Counted from the stretch's first letter, positions 32,686 through 45,567 are shown. The stretch: 64,000 nucleotides of DNA from Asterella californica (GCA_036924285.1 JAYKYS010000002.1:6386001-6450000), one strand, 5' to 3'. Program-made: numbers and translations. Notes: generated by a model from the letters alone, not told the origin.

Positions 32686-34588
32686 TTGCTCAAGGCAGCA
32701 CCTCTGAATTCAATTCCACTTTCAGATTTCTCAGAGCTCCTCACGCGGATCCCCATGTCCACTCGCCGGCCCGAACTAGTTTACGAGCTCCTTCACACGT
32801 TAGTAACTGATCACTCCCCTCGTCTTCTCTCGTATTCTGGTATATGTGGAGTCAGTTTGGATGCACTAGCTGTTGCTCTAGATCGAGCTGGAGAAGCAGC
32901 GGAATTGTGTCCATGTGACGATTGGGATGTTCCTACCGGTTCTTCGGAAGTAATGGTCACCCTCCGTCGTAGCCAACGAGACCGTGGCGTCTTCGAGGCA
33001 AACTTGCGCTTAGACGCTCCCAACAGTATGAGGAATGGGGATCACATTCGTTGTTGAACCCACCAACAAACCACTGAGAAGATGTGCCGTCCTGGATGCT
33101 TCAGTGAAAGGGACAGAGGATGGTGTGGTCAAACTGAAACTCGTTCAGCCAGCTCCACCCGAAGTGGGGACATGTTCGTGGGAGGTATTCTCATGCGGCA
33201 GCATGGTCACGATGAAGGTGATGATGGACTCACTGACCAAGTTGTTGGTTGAACAGGATGAATGTTGTGGGGTTTATGGAGCCATCTTGCGGCTGGGCGA
33301 CAGAACACATGGCACTTATGAGACTGATAACAACATCGAGCCCGTGACGGCAGGAGCTGATCGAAAGCACTACGAGAATGAGAAGATGAATGAGCGTCAG
33401 AAAGAAGCTGTAGTTCCGGCCATGGAAGAGCAGTTGATATTAGTTTGGGGACCAGCCGGGACGGGCAAAACCACAGTGGTAGTAGAAATCCTGATGCAGC
33501 TGAGCAGCAGATTTCCAACCCAGAAGCTCCTGATCACAGCATCCACTCACAATGCAGTAGACAATGTCCTCGAAAGGTTTGTGGCGGCAAGGAGCGACAG
33601 TGGAATCGGAGACAGTGACCAGATCGTGCGAATTGCAACCGGATACTCCAAAGTTTCGCCATCCTTGAGAAAATACACTCTCGATGCCTTCGTTGGGAGC
33701 AACAATCTTCACTCCAACCATCGAGCAAAGCGAGAAGCAGAGAAGAGGCTGAAGAATGCCAAGGTCGTCTTCACTACTTGCACCGGAGCCGGACTCGGAA
33801 TCGTTCGTAACGTAAACTTCGACACTGCTGTAATCGACGAAGCCTCCCAGCTTGCCGAGGCTAATGCTCTTGCTCCTCTGGTTAAGGGCCCGCGCAGAGT
33901 CATTCTTGTAGGAGATCATGTGCAGTTACGGCCCACAGTTCGGCCTCAGGCTGAGGTTTATCAGTTGGACACTTCTTTGTTCGAGCGGCTGTATGTGGCA
34001 CCACCGCGAGCGGACACCAGGGTGATGCTTAATGTTCAGTACCGAATTCATCCAGTCGTTGCTGCTTTCCCGTCTCGTGAATTCTACGACGGCAAGTTGC
34101 TCGATGGTGTTCGCGCACAAGATCAGAAGATACTATCCTCCTCGTTTCCATGGCCGGTTCTCTCGACTGATAGTCCGGAATTCGGTCGGATTGTTCTCGT
34201 TCGATGTTCCACGAAAGAATTTGGCTTGTCCTCGAAGAAAAACGATGGGCAAGTGAAGACGTGCGTGAAGATTGTGAAGATGCTTTTTGATAGAGCTGAC
34301 AGTGTGAAGGGGAAGGCTTCTGGAGCAAACCTTCCAAACGATTTGAGAGTTGAGGTGTCCACAGTCGATGCATTTCAAGGGCGTGAGGCAGATATCATTA
34401 TAGTTTCAACGGTGCGGTGCAATGACCACGGAGACTTGGGGTTCGTTACCGATCCTCGCAGGATGAATGTGACTTTGACTCGGGCCAGACTCGGAACCAT
34501 AATCGTCGGGGATGAGGCAACCTTGACAGCGCGGGGAGGTTTGTGGCAGAAGCTCGTTGCAGATGTGCAGAAGGTAGACTTGAATTGA
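32686..34588 (+). pseudogene. SF1 helicase of the NFX1/Sen1/Upf1 type, one frameshift
   Basis: The ATG at 33,035 opens a 517-codon frame with a complete SF1 core. It has motif I GPAGTGKTT, Ia ITASTHNAVDNVL, II DEAS (IDEASQLAEA), III GDHVQLRP, IV QYRIHP, V VDAFQGREADIIIVS and VI MNVTLTRAR. These match the DNA2/NAM7 (AAA_11/AAA_12) group that includes Upf1, Sen1, NFX1-like and the RNAi helicases Hrr1 and SDE3. The frame 32,686-33,057 is collinear upstream sequence (barrel and helices), separated by a one-base insertion near 33,049. It follows the RdRP on the same strand with no clear intergenic gap, so it may be the C-terminal half of one RdRP-helicase protein. An alternative is a separate helicase gene starting at 33,035, which would be intact. 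Confidence 0.75.
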
Positions 34589-36781
34589 AGAATCATTGCA
34601 GTCAGTGTAGACTCAGCTGAGGTCTCTCGGCATCGACGTCTGACAACGAAGTAGTTCGGTGGTAAATGTGTATTTTCTGTCATATTCTGTTTTCAGTTTC
34701 AGTGCTATGTGAGAACCACCGTTTGTCTGCACTATGTTGGTCGACTCCATTTCACACTCAGTTTCAAGTTCTTCAGTCGTAACTCTTTCTGCGGTGGTTG
34801 CAAGTTGGTCTCTTTCTTGTTCTGCAGACTGCGGCCACGTACGAGGCGGTGACGTAGCCCCGACTATGATCATTCCCTCCTCTTTGAATGGATGGCTGTC
34901 TCGCCGACTACTGTTGTTGTTCATGTTAGGCTCATCAACTTACAAATGCTTCGGATTCCGCTCGTGGTAAGAGACCTGCCAGTTTTCTTACCTCCCTTGT
35001 TTCGTTTGCTTGAGTTGAAAACGAAGGGACCTGCCTGTACAGTAGTGCCTGTACGAGAGTGTGAGAAACCTGCCTGTAATGACGTGATGAAACACAAAGG
35101 GACATGAAGGTGCTGAAGATTACGGTGGACATAAACTCATGCACTGCACGAGACAGTCGCAGTGACTAAAGTACAGTCGGAGTAATGTTTTGTAATGCAT
35201 CGACATATCATAGGGGATATCGTAGGTAGGTACTTACGTGGATATGTACGCACGAAATCCCAGTACATCAAGATGCGTCGTTTAAAGACTAGTGTTAGAA
35301 AGCAAATGCATGGTCCACAAATCGCAACAGCAGTGAACTTCTCCACGAAGATTTTGCTTAGCATGTAGTTAGAACTTTCGAAGTCTACCTCCGTGTGATG
35401 CAGATGAGGTTAACAGAAAAGTTTTAGTCATAGCTCAAGGGCCAAGCTTCGAACGACAATCGCGTAGGTTATAACGTGTACCACTCATCGTCATTGCTGC
35501 TGTACCCGCACCGGACCGAAAGTTACCACAGTCGTTATTTGAAAATCTGCGAATGGACCGAACTCATCATGCTCGTGGAAAGAGATAGGGAGAAGAAAGT
35601 CTAGGTTTCATTTTCCATCATCCAATAGGTTTAGAATAGATGCCAGAGAATCACACAAACAAACGACCAAACTTGTGATGATAACCATGAAATTGTCAGT
35701 GATCACATGCGATGCTGCGATCAATGATGCGCTGACTTCACTTTGTCATCAGAGCAACTTGTGCTTCAGATAGTCAAGCCTTTGTGCCTCACCCATCCAT
35801 AATAGATTAGAATTGAGAGTTTAGACTACCACCGAGCGAGCGACCGCATCATTGCTGAGGAGCAAATACAGAAGCAGCAGCGGTAAACTTGTTCGCCCAG
35901 TGAGAGTCTTCTGGCACATTTAGTACTAAGATCTTGCCGATAATCTCCCAACTGCATTATACCTCTGATCAAGAAAGAGAAAGAATCAAGAATCCAGTAA
36001 AGGAAGGCATTGAACCTCTGAGATCAAGAATCCAGTCAAGGAAGGCATTGAAACGATCTGAACTTGGACGAACGAATACATGACACGCACTTTGAGAAAC
36101 AGAGCGAACAGATGGCGTCATGCGGAGAAGAGAAAAGAGAACAGAAGTAACTGAAATGTTGTGCTTGGATTGGGAACTACTCAACCAAAAAGATTCTTTT
36201 CTTACACCACATGTATCGAACAAAACAAACAAAACTTGGAACCTCCGGCCAATTTCAATGCCTCTATCTTGAAGAACGTGAGCGAATGCGTATGGAACCT
36301 TCGCTTCGTCTAGCCGACTCCCTTCCCCATAGAACTATTTTATTTAGGTCTATACTTTCAGAATAGGTATAGTATGGTATAGTATTTCCTGGTATACCAT
36401 GGATGATCACTGTCTCTCAGTACGAAATACGTCCATGGCGAGCTGTCTATTAAATAGTCTAAAACAGCAATAACGGCTAAGTTGAATAACTGTAACTAAG
36501 TATTAACAAAAAGCTAAGGATTAAAACAAAATGCTGTAGGGTAAATGTACTCGCGAGAATGCTTTACGCAATTTTAGCGTCTCCAAAGACGCTGCACCGC
36601 CTGGGGAGACTCTCAGAAGGCATTAATGAACTCCTATCCTATATACATCCCCTATACATAAATTCTCTCGTCCGCTGTTATAAGTTATAACATCACTAGG
36701 GAACGGCAGAAAACGGCAACACCGTCCCAGATACCAAACAAGCAAAATTACATTCGCGAAGATCAAATTGTATTAATGGAC
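34589..36781. other. Intergenic stretch without supported genes
   Basis: No coding region is supported. A short direct repeat, AGATCAAGAATCCAGT(A/C)AAG with the following GGAAGGCATTGAA, occurs twice near 35,985-36,055. Confidence 0.5.
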
Positions 36782-36853
36782 TGCCCCCAGTGAGGATCGA
36801 ACTCACGACCTTTCCCTTACGAAGGGAAGGCACTACCACTATACTATGGAGGC
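36782..36853 (-). tRNA. tRNA-Thr (anticodon CGT)
   Basis: A 72-nt cloverleaf reads on the minus strand. The acceptor stem GCCTCCA pairs with TGGGGGC (one G-U), with discriminator A. The D-arm contains AGTATAGTGGTAG, which also serves as the A box. The anticodon stem TTCCC/GGGAA holds the 7-nt loop TTCGTAA with anticodon CGT. The T-arm is GTGAG-TTCGATC-CTCAC, with GTTCGATCC as the B box. No intron and no encoded CCA, as usual in eukaryotes. A T-run terminator lies about 35 nt downstream. It would decode ACG threonine codons. Confidence 0.9.
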
Positions 36854-38386
36854 TAGGTAATTATTCTAGCAATTAGGCTATTCTTATATTTTTTTAGATT
36901 CGAGTTTGTGGGGAAAGTTATGATGCCTCTTGGATCAACACTCCATTCTCTCCTGGATCTCAAGTCTGCCAGACCATGAAATATACCGGGCTGGCCATTT
37001 CCTGGCTCCATAAGGTCCTGTACAGCGTCACTTGTAGTCGGTCCATTTGCAGATCCAAGTTCCAGAGAGTAATTCGTAATCCTCCTTCACGTGGCTGACC
37101 ATCTCTATATTCCATCCAGCTTCTAGTATACCATGTTCTTCATTTGTTGGTTTTTGGACAAAGTGTCTCACTGAGTTACCACCTAGAACAGAATGCAACT
37201 GACACGATAAAAAAGGAAGTGCCAGAAACTGACAGGTACGGAGTACCAAATCGAGGCAAACTCTGAATACTAGGTAGGACTTCCTATTAATAGGTACCCT
37301 TCTTACCAATAAGAACAAAAGGTGAATCCGTTCGCCTTATTGAATTAAGTTTATGGTCGGTCTGACAGACTCATTACTTATTTGAGATGCTCAAGACTTA
37401 TTCAAGATCAGATGCAATCTTCGCAACACGTTAACTCTACTCATATTAATCGCTCTACCGTGCATAAAAGGAGTAATATATCGTTATTTCTCACTTCATC
37501 ATACGATCAGGATTCAATCTTCTCATATGAACATAGCTGAAGTTACTTTTTACAATTTCAAAAAAGCTGCAAAGTCACCAAATCAAAGCTTTTTGAAAGC
37601 CGAAGGAACTACACTCTCATAATACCAATGAGTTACATACGCCAGAATTTTATGGAACCATGTTCTGATATTAGTAGTAGGTTAAGTTATGATAATGTTT
37701 TATAATGATGTCAAGATTCGATCGAACCTGAGGTTGGAAACCCATGCTTCCTCTCCGTCAAATTAAAGGACCAAAAGTCCTGATTTACTCTAAGCAACTA
37801 AACGTACTAAAACATAACTAACTAATGACTACAAAAACCTAGACTTGCAAAGTAACTAAAAGATAACAATAAAATTTAACCGATAGAGCTGATCTCAGGT
37901 GAAACTTAAATAGTACTTTCATCCTTGATCAGATTCTCAATCAGAGTTGGATAGAAATTGATCTCAATATTCCTCCGAAGAGTTTCAAACAACATCCAAA
38001 CGGTTAACATGGAAAATTACAGTATTGGTTTCTCATTGTAGGTGGCAGACCTTATAGATAACAAGATGAACATGCCAATCCTTACCTCTAGAAAAGCAAA
38101 ATACACGAAAAGCTAGATTTACATATAGCAACTAAACTGATCCTACCGGTACCTGGCAAGGTAATGACCTGATGGAGTCCCAATGATGGATTGACAATAC
38201 CATCTTAAACCGTTGGGGATTATAGATAAAGAAATAGTCTTGTATTTATGGATAATCTATCACTGATCTCTCAACAGACCTCTTCCACGACTCTCATGAC
38301 GCATAAGAGAACATAAGTGAGGAGGAACCACTACACGTCAACTAAAAAATTACATTGTTCCCATTAAAGTTTGTGGTCTTCGAAAC
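36854..38386. other. AT-rich intergenic stretch
   Basis: I see no gene. The sequence resembles eroded transposon or LTR DNA, but I could not pair it with another copy in this window. Confidence 0.5.
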
Positions 38387-38753
38387 AAAGAGTCGAGAAT
38401 GATTTACTTACATCTCTCTAGGAGTTTCGGATAAAATTTAGTATCTAGATCAGAGGATCATAACCTCTATGTTTATGATTTGAATGTCTTTGAACCTCCC
38501 CAAAGTCGAACCGTACAGTAATGTCACATATTAGCAAACTAATGCATCATTAATTAATTTTCAAGCGTGTGATGGAAAGTTGCACCTGATGGAAAGCAGC
38601 TTTCCATCACACGCTTGAAAGTTAATTAATGGTGCACTAGTTTGCTAATATGTGACATCACTGTAGAGTTCCACCTTCGGGCCTCTCATCTAGACATTCA
38701 ATTTTATCCGAAACTTCTGGAGAGATGTCAGTAAATAATTCTCGACTCTTTTT
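38387..38753. repeat. Fold-back element (long imperfect palindrome)
   Basis: The left part (38,387-38,580) and right part (38,600-38,753) are inverted copies. AGAGTCGAGAAT, CATCTCTC..GAGTTTCGGA, TGTCACATATTAGCAAACTA and TTTCAAGCGTGTGATGGAAA all recur in reverse complement. The arms meet at a roughly 20-nt centre near 38,590. The right arm lacks about 40 bp. Partial copies of the same unit recur at 38,870-39,080, 39,175-39,375 and, eroded, near 58,045-58,095. Confidence 0.75.
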
Positions 38754-38769
38754 TTCAGTTTTCCATCAT

Positions 38770-40077
38770 ACACTTGAAAATTAATTAATGGTGGTAGGAA
38801 ATAGTGCACAGTTCTCACTCACAGGCGGGCAGTTCTCCGGACAGCTTTCTGTCACACGCTTGAAAATTAATTAATGGTGCATTAGTTTGCTAATCTGTGA
38901 CATCACTATAAAGTTCAAGTGGAACCGTACAGTAATGTTCCGATAAAATTGAGTATCTAGATCAGAGGATCATAACCTCTGTGTTTATGATGAATGTCTT
39001 TGATCCTCCCCAAGGTGGAACTGTACAGTGATGTCACATCTTAGCAAACTAATGCATCATTAATTAACTTTCAAGCGTGTGATGGAAAGCTGTCCGGAGA
39101 ACTGCTCGCGTGTGAATAAGAACCGTGCACTCTTTCTTGAACCATCATTAATTAACTTTCAAGTGTATGATGAAAACTGAAACAAAGAGTCTAGAATGAT
39201 TAACTGACATCTCTCCAGGAGTTTCGGATAAAATTGGGTATCTAGATCAGAGGATAATAACCTCTATGTTTATGATGAATGTCTTTGATCCTCCCCAAGG
39301 TGGAACCCTATAGTGATGTCATAGATTAGGAAACTAATGCACCATTAATTAACTTTCAAGCGTGTGATGGAAAGCTGCCCAAAGCGCTGCCCGCGTGTGA
39401 ATGAGAACTGTGCATTATTTCCTAAACCACCATTAATTAACTTTCAAGTGTGTGATGGAAAACTGCTCGGAGAACTGCCCGCGTGTGAATGAGAACTGTG
39501 CATTATTTCTTAAACCACCATTAATTAACTTTCAAGTGTGTGATGGAAAGTTGCCCCGAGAACTGCCCGCGTGTGGATGAGAACTGTGCACTATTTTCTA
39601 AGGCATTGACCTAAGCTGCCCGTAGAACTGCTAGCGTGTGAATGAGAATGAGAACTATGCACTATTTCCTAAACCACCATCAATTAACTGTCAAATGTGT
39701 GATGGAAAGTTATCTCGAGAACTGCCTGTGTGGATAGGAACTCTGCACTATTTCTTAAACCCAGAAGGAGGGACTTTTGAATGAGAACTATGCACTATTT
39801 CCTAACCCTAGAAGGAGGAGCTTTTTTCCTAAGGCATTGACCTAAACTGCCCCGAGAACTGCCCATGTGAATGAGAAGCGTGCACTATTTCCTAAACCTA
39901 GAAAGAGAGGCTTTTTTATCTAAGGCATTGACTTAAATTGCCCGTAGAACTGCTAGCGTGTGAATGAGAATGAGAAATGTGCTCTATTTCTTAAACCACC
40001 ATTAATTAATTTTCAAGTGTGTGATGGAAAGTTACCTCAAGAATTACCCACGTGTGGATGAGAACTGTGCACTATTT
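38770..40077. repeat. Satellite/fold-back array, left block
   Basis: Tandem degenerate units of about 80-100 bp combine GAGAACTGTGCACTATTT, CCTAAACCACCATTAATTAA, CTTTCAAGTGTGTGATGGAA and a CCGAGAACTGCCCGCGTGTG block. Some have the variant AGAAGGAGGGGCTTTTTT. At least nine copies of the TGCACTATTT core are present. The same family fills 51,660-52,434 and 57,426-57,830. Confidence 0.8.
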
Positions 40078-40146
40078 GATTTGGCTCGACTTTAGTGGTT
40101 GTTTAGTACCGGCTGGCATGGTGGAGTGAGTACATTTCGTTTATCA
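40078..40146 (+). repeat. 5' LTR remnant (3' end only)
   Basis: It matches 51,483-51,551 with a few substitutions (GCTCGACTTTAGTGGTTGTT...TTATCA). Satellite sequence joins directly on its left, so the rest of this LTR is missing. Confidence 0.65.
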
Positions 40147-41253
40147 CTCAAAGAAATTTGAATTGCAAGGTCTGATTGAGAGCTTTCAGGTCGTGGATTT
40201 CTGCCGGTGGTATCTCAAGAGTTTGCAGATCGTTGAAATATTCGATTTGCGGGGCGGAGTGGTTCGTGAGTGCGTGCGTGAGCGGAGTGGTTCTTTTTGG
40301 TCATGTGGTTGATCCCTGTGCGGATTAGTAGTGGTTGGATCTGTTCTTGGTCAGATTTTGTGGTGAGGTAGTGCGGAAGCGCTGCACGAATTTCTCGTGA
40401 TAAGTTTTGATGTCAATTTGAGGTCGACAGAAGTGCGTCGACAGATGTCAGATAGACGTGGGTCAGCAATTTCTGGTGCTGAAGAGTGCATTAGATGCGC
40501 GTTGAGAAGACGAGTCCAACGCACCAAAAATCAGCCGATTTGGTGAAGGATCGAAGGAGTTACAAGAAGAAGAAGGTCGCGGGTGGTCCAAAGTCTGAAG
40601 TAATCTCGTCTGTGAGTGCTAATTTGACAGATCTCGACCTTGTGGAGTGTGTCTCTTTCTTGCACGTCCTTCTTGTGTTGTTTGGCTCTAGTTTCTACTC
40701 TACTCCAAGCGGAGCGGAGAGTAGAGTAGTGGGTGAGCTAGTAGAGCTATCACGTAGATACTTTTGGAGCTACTAGAGATGTGGACATCTAGTTAGTGAC
40801 CTTAGGTACATGTTATGATAGTTGGTGATCATATATTGTGCATGTGATCACCGAAGAGGAAGCGTCAGTCCGGGTGGGACTGGGTTTCTCGTTATGTGAA
40901 TGTTTGAATGTGGAGGATTATTGTTTGGATTTCTTGTGGTTGGAACCTCTCCATATTCTATTTCTTGTTTGTGCGACACGTTTGCTTGTGTTGGCGCTTG
41001 ATTTCCAGAGTGAGTTCACTCTAGTGTGTTGTCGGTAGTGAGACTGGAGTTGCGGACTAGTCAGACTATCTTTATTTTTCTCACGGTGAGGTTGGATTGA
41101 CGATCAACAGACCATGAGAGACTGTCTATGGTGATGGCAGGTACAAGTTGTCCTTATCTTGACCGTCCTAGTAAGAGATAGGTGAGCTCAGTAGAAGCGG
41201 AGTTAAGCAAGTTGTGGTTATGGTGGTGATGGGAATTTCGACATTCTTGGAGA

Positions 41254-42363
41254 GTGTGTTCACGAGGTTCTATCATCACTGAGTTCTCGGGAGGTTCCGA
41301 TGGAGACATCTTTGATAGTGAGTATACACGGAGTGGGATGAGGTACCGACTACCTACACCATTGCCGTCGGTTGTTTCAGACGACGAGTCAGACATAGAT
41401 AATGCGTTTTCTAGTGGTGAGTGTAGTGTCACCACATCGTTGTTGTGGGACATGGATGAGATCTATGAGACCACGAAGGGACCTCGATGTTACTCGGATA
41501 TGATGAGAATCGTAGAGCTGGATGACTTCATCCAGGAGTTCGACAGTTGGTACGATCTGCAGCAGATGTAGAACCCACAGCTGTTTACACTTTTCATGGC
41601 GAGGAAAGGTTTTTTTCAACACTTGAAGATACCGTCGATGGACGATTACCATGAGTTCAGGCGAGACTATAACGTGGAGATTGAGTTGTGGAGATCACAT
41701 TGGTCTCCCAACTACATTTCTATCACTACTGGCGCAGTTTCAAGAGGCGTAGCACTTGCGAGTTTGGGTGCCAGTAACAGTGGTACATCCACGCATGACG
41801 GAGTACTTACTACCGGCGGTGCATCCACTAGTAGTGGAGCAAGCGGTAGTATGAGTGGGATACCACCAGGGTTTAACCCTGTGGTTCAATTCTTCCAGTG
41901 TTTGAGGAAGAACTATCAAGGTGTGCGGACTGACAAGTTGAGGAGTCTGCAAGAGTTCCAGCAGAAGACTAGAGAAAATCTACGCAAGGCGTTTACTCGC
42001 ATGAGACGGTTGATCAGCGTTATCCAAGGAGTGACGAAAGCACAAGCAGTCCAGTTCTTGTATGGGATACTAGACAGAGATCTGCGTAAGAGAGTCAGAG
42101 ATGCGACTCTCCTTAGAGACACCGCTCTGACGTTGGAAGTTCTCTTTGGTCTAGCTGAGCGGATTGAGCTCAACATGATGGAGGAGAGGGTGGTGACGGT
42201 TGGGTTCAACAAGGAGGCACCACATGAGACGACCACCTCTTCTCGAGGATCACAGGCTATGCAACAGCGTGGTGGTGGTGGTGGTAAGGATTGTGCTGAG
42301 TCGTCACAAGGAGGTGTTGGAGGACCTCGTGAGCAGAAGCTCATGCCGTCCTTCTCTAGTTAG
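41254..42363 (+). pseudogene. Gypsy gag (split by one stop)
   Basis: Frames 41,254-41,571 and 41,596-42,363 encode the retroviral-type gag of the element. It has an acidic N-terminal region (DDESDIDNAFSSGE), a Ser/Gly/Thr-rich linker (GGASTSSGASGSMSG), and a capsid core with QFFQCLRKNYQG, LQEFQQKTRENLRKAFTRM and FLYGILDRDLRKRVRD, as in plant retrotransposon gag. A stop at about 41,569 and a small phase change separate the two parts. Two CCHC-like fingers follow beyond the stop at 42,361. Confidence 0.6.
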
Positions 42364-42369
42364 CAGCAA

Positions 42370-42699
42370 GCGGGTCCTTGCTGGACGTGTGATGATCGTC
42401 ATTACCAGAAGGACTGTCCATAGAGGAGAAGTGGTTATGAGACGTCAAGGACGTCTCAAGCGGTGCCTAGGCAGTGTGAGCATTGCGGACGACCAAGTCA
42501 CAATAGTGACCGTTGTTTTGATCTCCACCTTGAGCTACGGCAAGAGAAGACTGATCATGGACGAGGCGGAGGAGCTCAAGGAGGTCGTGGTGGTCGAGCT
42601 GGAGGTAGAGATCCAACACCTGAGAGTGGACCAGTCTGTCCATCGTCTGCTACGACGTCACACGCGAGTATGACTGCTCGGATTGAGCAGTTAGAGTAG
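42370..42699 (+). pseudogene. Gag nucleocapsid zinc knuckles
   Basis: Continuing in another phase after gag, CWTCDDRHYQKDC (CX2CX3HX4C) and CEHCGRPSHNSDRC (CX2CX4HX4C) form a double zinc knuckle, separated by a stop near 42,421. A Gly/Arg-rich tail (GGRGGRAGGRDP) follows. The role would be RNA packaging. Confidence 0.65.
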
Positions 42700-42960
42700 A
42701 TGATAGCTAGTATGGCTATGACTCATATCTGATTCAAGAACATAGGCTTTCACATCTTATGGAGGAAAAGGAGTTGACTTTGACTTCATGGTTGGTGTGA
42801 CACAGATTGAGACATCTACGGTAGTGTCTCGAGGTGCAGTACGTGTCTCTGAGTCACGAGGTGCGTCGGTGGAGTTAGATTCATAATGCGGGGAGGCTGG
42901 TAGACAAACCAGGCTTCCTCAATCATTCACGTTATCGGAGATGTTGAGGACCACGTCTAT

Positions 42961-43190
42961 GGTTCTTAAATGATCTACTGATGATGCAGCGGAGTTGGAG
43001 ACATCGACATCCAAGAGTGAGAGTGATGCGAGTCAACTCTCGACGTATGTGGATGCGACGTCAAACTCGATGTTGGAGGCGGCTACAGCAGTTTTGAGAG
43101 TCTCACTATTTTCAACCATGGATATGAGAGCATTAGGAGTCAGCTTGGCTCTAGTGTTCCAGTTGGCGGCCACGTTAGCGTATAACATGT
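42961..43190 (+). repeat. First copy of a duplicated gypsy segment
   Basis: This roughly 225-bp segment (GGAGTTGGAGACATCGACAT...GTTCCAGTTGGCGGCCACG) is repeated with about 90 percent identity by eye at 45,606-45,822. The first copy is cut off by inserted DNA at about 43,190. Confidence 0.75.
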
Positions 43191-45567
43191 TTTTCTGTCT
43201 AGGAATACACTGGGTATATGGTTGTGCTGAGGTATGTGGATTGACAAGGTTGGATCTAGATCTGAATGTTTCCAGTCAAATGTTTCACTATCTACTCTTC
43301 TAGTCGAGTGACCTTGTATCCGCTCGGCTCAAGTTTAAAGCTCGCTACGATCCAAGGTTACGTATAGGTTGCATAAACTTGTGTTACAAACATATCTTTT
43401 GTACTCTAACTAAAAATACTCAGCTCTGTACTATCTAACTGAAGTTATTCCTCTATATCACTGGAAGCATGACTTCTGAATAGCTCTCCAGCGACGCTAA
43501 TTGTCCATCAATCCAACTATCACAACTTCATAATACAACCAGAAGATGCTATAAGATCACTCAATCAACTTGATAGAGTATCGATACAACTTTCTGTACA
43601 CCTTGGTCTACCAAGCATTCCAGCAAGGTAAAGCATGCATGCTTCAAGGTACTACTCAGATCTCAACATAGCATCAACGGCAGTAGTACCTAGCAGCTCC
43701 GAGAACTCAAACAGCGGCTTAAGATTCATGACGACTCCGTTCTCCTTCATCACCAAGAGCTGAAATCAGCCCCACACCCTCCAATGTCGAGTTGTATGTA
43801 GGCATGGCAGTTTCAACAACAACTCCTTTCCAAATTGCTCGAAAATGATCAAAATGACAATAGATGATATCGAAAAACCTGAAACTGCTAATAACAGAAG
43901 TATCTTTGAACTTTGAGACCTCAGTCCTCCCAAACCAGTCGACCAATGATGATCAAACTTCACAGGAAGCTTGATTGGACCCTTCACTCCTATCCTGAAC
44001 AATTTTCAGGTCGAAATCTTAAACCAATTCTCAGATATGGATCAAACCGTAATCTGTGCTAACTTCATAGCTTTACAGACCTAGGTACATTTGATCCAAG
44101 ATTCTGAACAAACTACTCGACCATTTGAGGTGAAACTTCCCAAGTATCTTATTGATAAGACATGCTTCAATCCTGGAAAGTTTCACTCAGAAATTCGACT
44201 CAGAACTTAAGCAATAGCAAACTATCCATGACTATCACAGTTCGCTGTTCCCGCCTTATCACGTCTGCACTTCTCAACTTCAATCCGTCGGTTCAGAATC
44301 CAAATCGATCAAGAACTTGATGAAATTGATATCAAAACGACCAGCACGTCGTCAGCTCCTTAAAACTTTTCGCGAGTCTCTCGGAACAACCAGAAACGTA
44401 GCGGTAGGTACGAGTTGCACCCCCTCCATTCAATCGATCATAACGCGCTCATCCTTCCATCAAATCGATCGATTCTTCAGCCCAGATTGTAGTCCCGGTC
44501 AAGAGCTCTCCAACCGTACCCTTCGTTTTGCGAATGGACCTCCGAAGCCTCCAGAAACCACAGAAACGTCGCGAGGATCAGCTAGAACATCATTGGTCCA
44601 AAAGTGGACCAATAAGAGCAAAAAGATCTTTACTTTTGTCTTTTCTCCAATCAACTTTTTCCCCTAGAACGAATTTTTACTCCCAAGGAGACACAAGACA
44701 TCAACAAGACTCTAAGACCTCACAAATCCTTCAGATATGTCGATGGATTCTTCACGGTCCGTATCTACATAGAAGCGCTCAACCAGAATGAAAACGATTG
44801 AGTCGCAGACTAATACAACGTCAATATTACAACCTGGAAACGTTCTACAATAAAAAGTATGACAAAAGGAAACGGTGAAGCTATCACTCGATTGTAATAT
44901 TCTTGCCCGAAGTTTCTCACGATCCAAGCCCCATGATTGATCTTTGGTCTGCAATGACACCGGACATCGACCCAAAGGTTGAAAGGAACGTTCGATGGAT
45001 AGTTGAGATCCATTGTTCCTCAAAACAAAATGTACACCGTCATATCCCAAGTCTCTCCGTATGTTACGATCGGAAGGATCACCGGAACCTGTAACTCCAT
45101 CATTCTTCCCATGAATTCATTGCCAAGGTATGCAACTAACCAATTGTCGAAAGTGATCGCGGTGGATGCAATGAAGCTTGATGTGAAACGGATTCGGGAA
45201 AGGAAGATCCGGAGCCGGTAACACACCTCCGTCCATAACCACCACTCCTGCAATTCTTCACTCCTCCATGCAGACCACCGAGAACCCTTACGAATCACCC
45301 GCTGAGAAAGAATGTCTTATGAACCTTCGACCCACCATTCTATACACAAATGCGACGACAAGGACCACTGAAGTGAACGCGCACAGATCGATGACTTGGC
45401 ACGTTCCTCTACCGTACGATCACTTAAACAGATAATCACAAACGTGACATTCATCACACCGTTCGGCGAGTTATGCGATACGGTTCACGAAACATAGAAA
45501 AGAAACACAACATAGGTTAGACAGGAATTTCACCCAAGAGCCGAACCACAACACGACAACGCTCAGT
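43191..45567. mobile_element. Unclassified 2.4-kb insertion in the gypsy element
   Basis: It separates the two parts of the first duplicate copy: the sequence that follows GGCGACCACG in the second copy (GAGAGCGAGGATGTAGTTAC) reappears at 45,571, after this insert. No long open frame, no recognisable transposase and no clear TIR or LTR are visible. Likely a non-autonomous transposon or solo-LTR-like remnant. Confidence 0.45.

Noticed and set aside
40680..40735. Imperfect CTACTCTACTCC / GGAGAGTAGAGTAG inverted repeat in the gypsy leader
   Set aside because: Low-complexity CT/GA composition, imperfect pairing and no supporting context.
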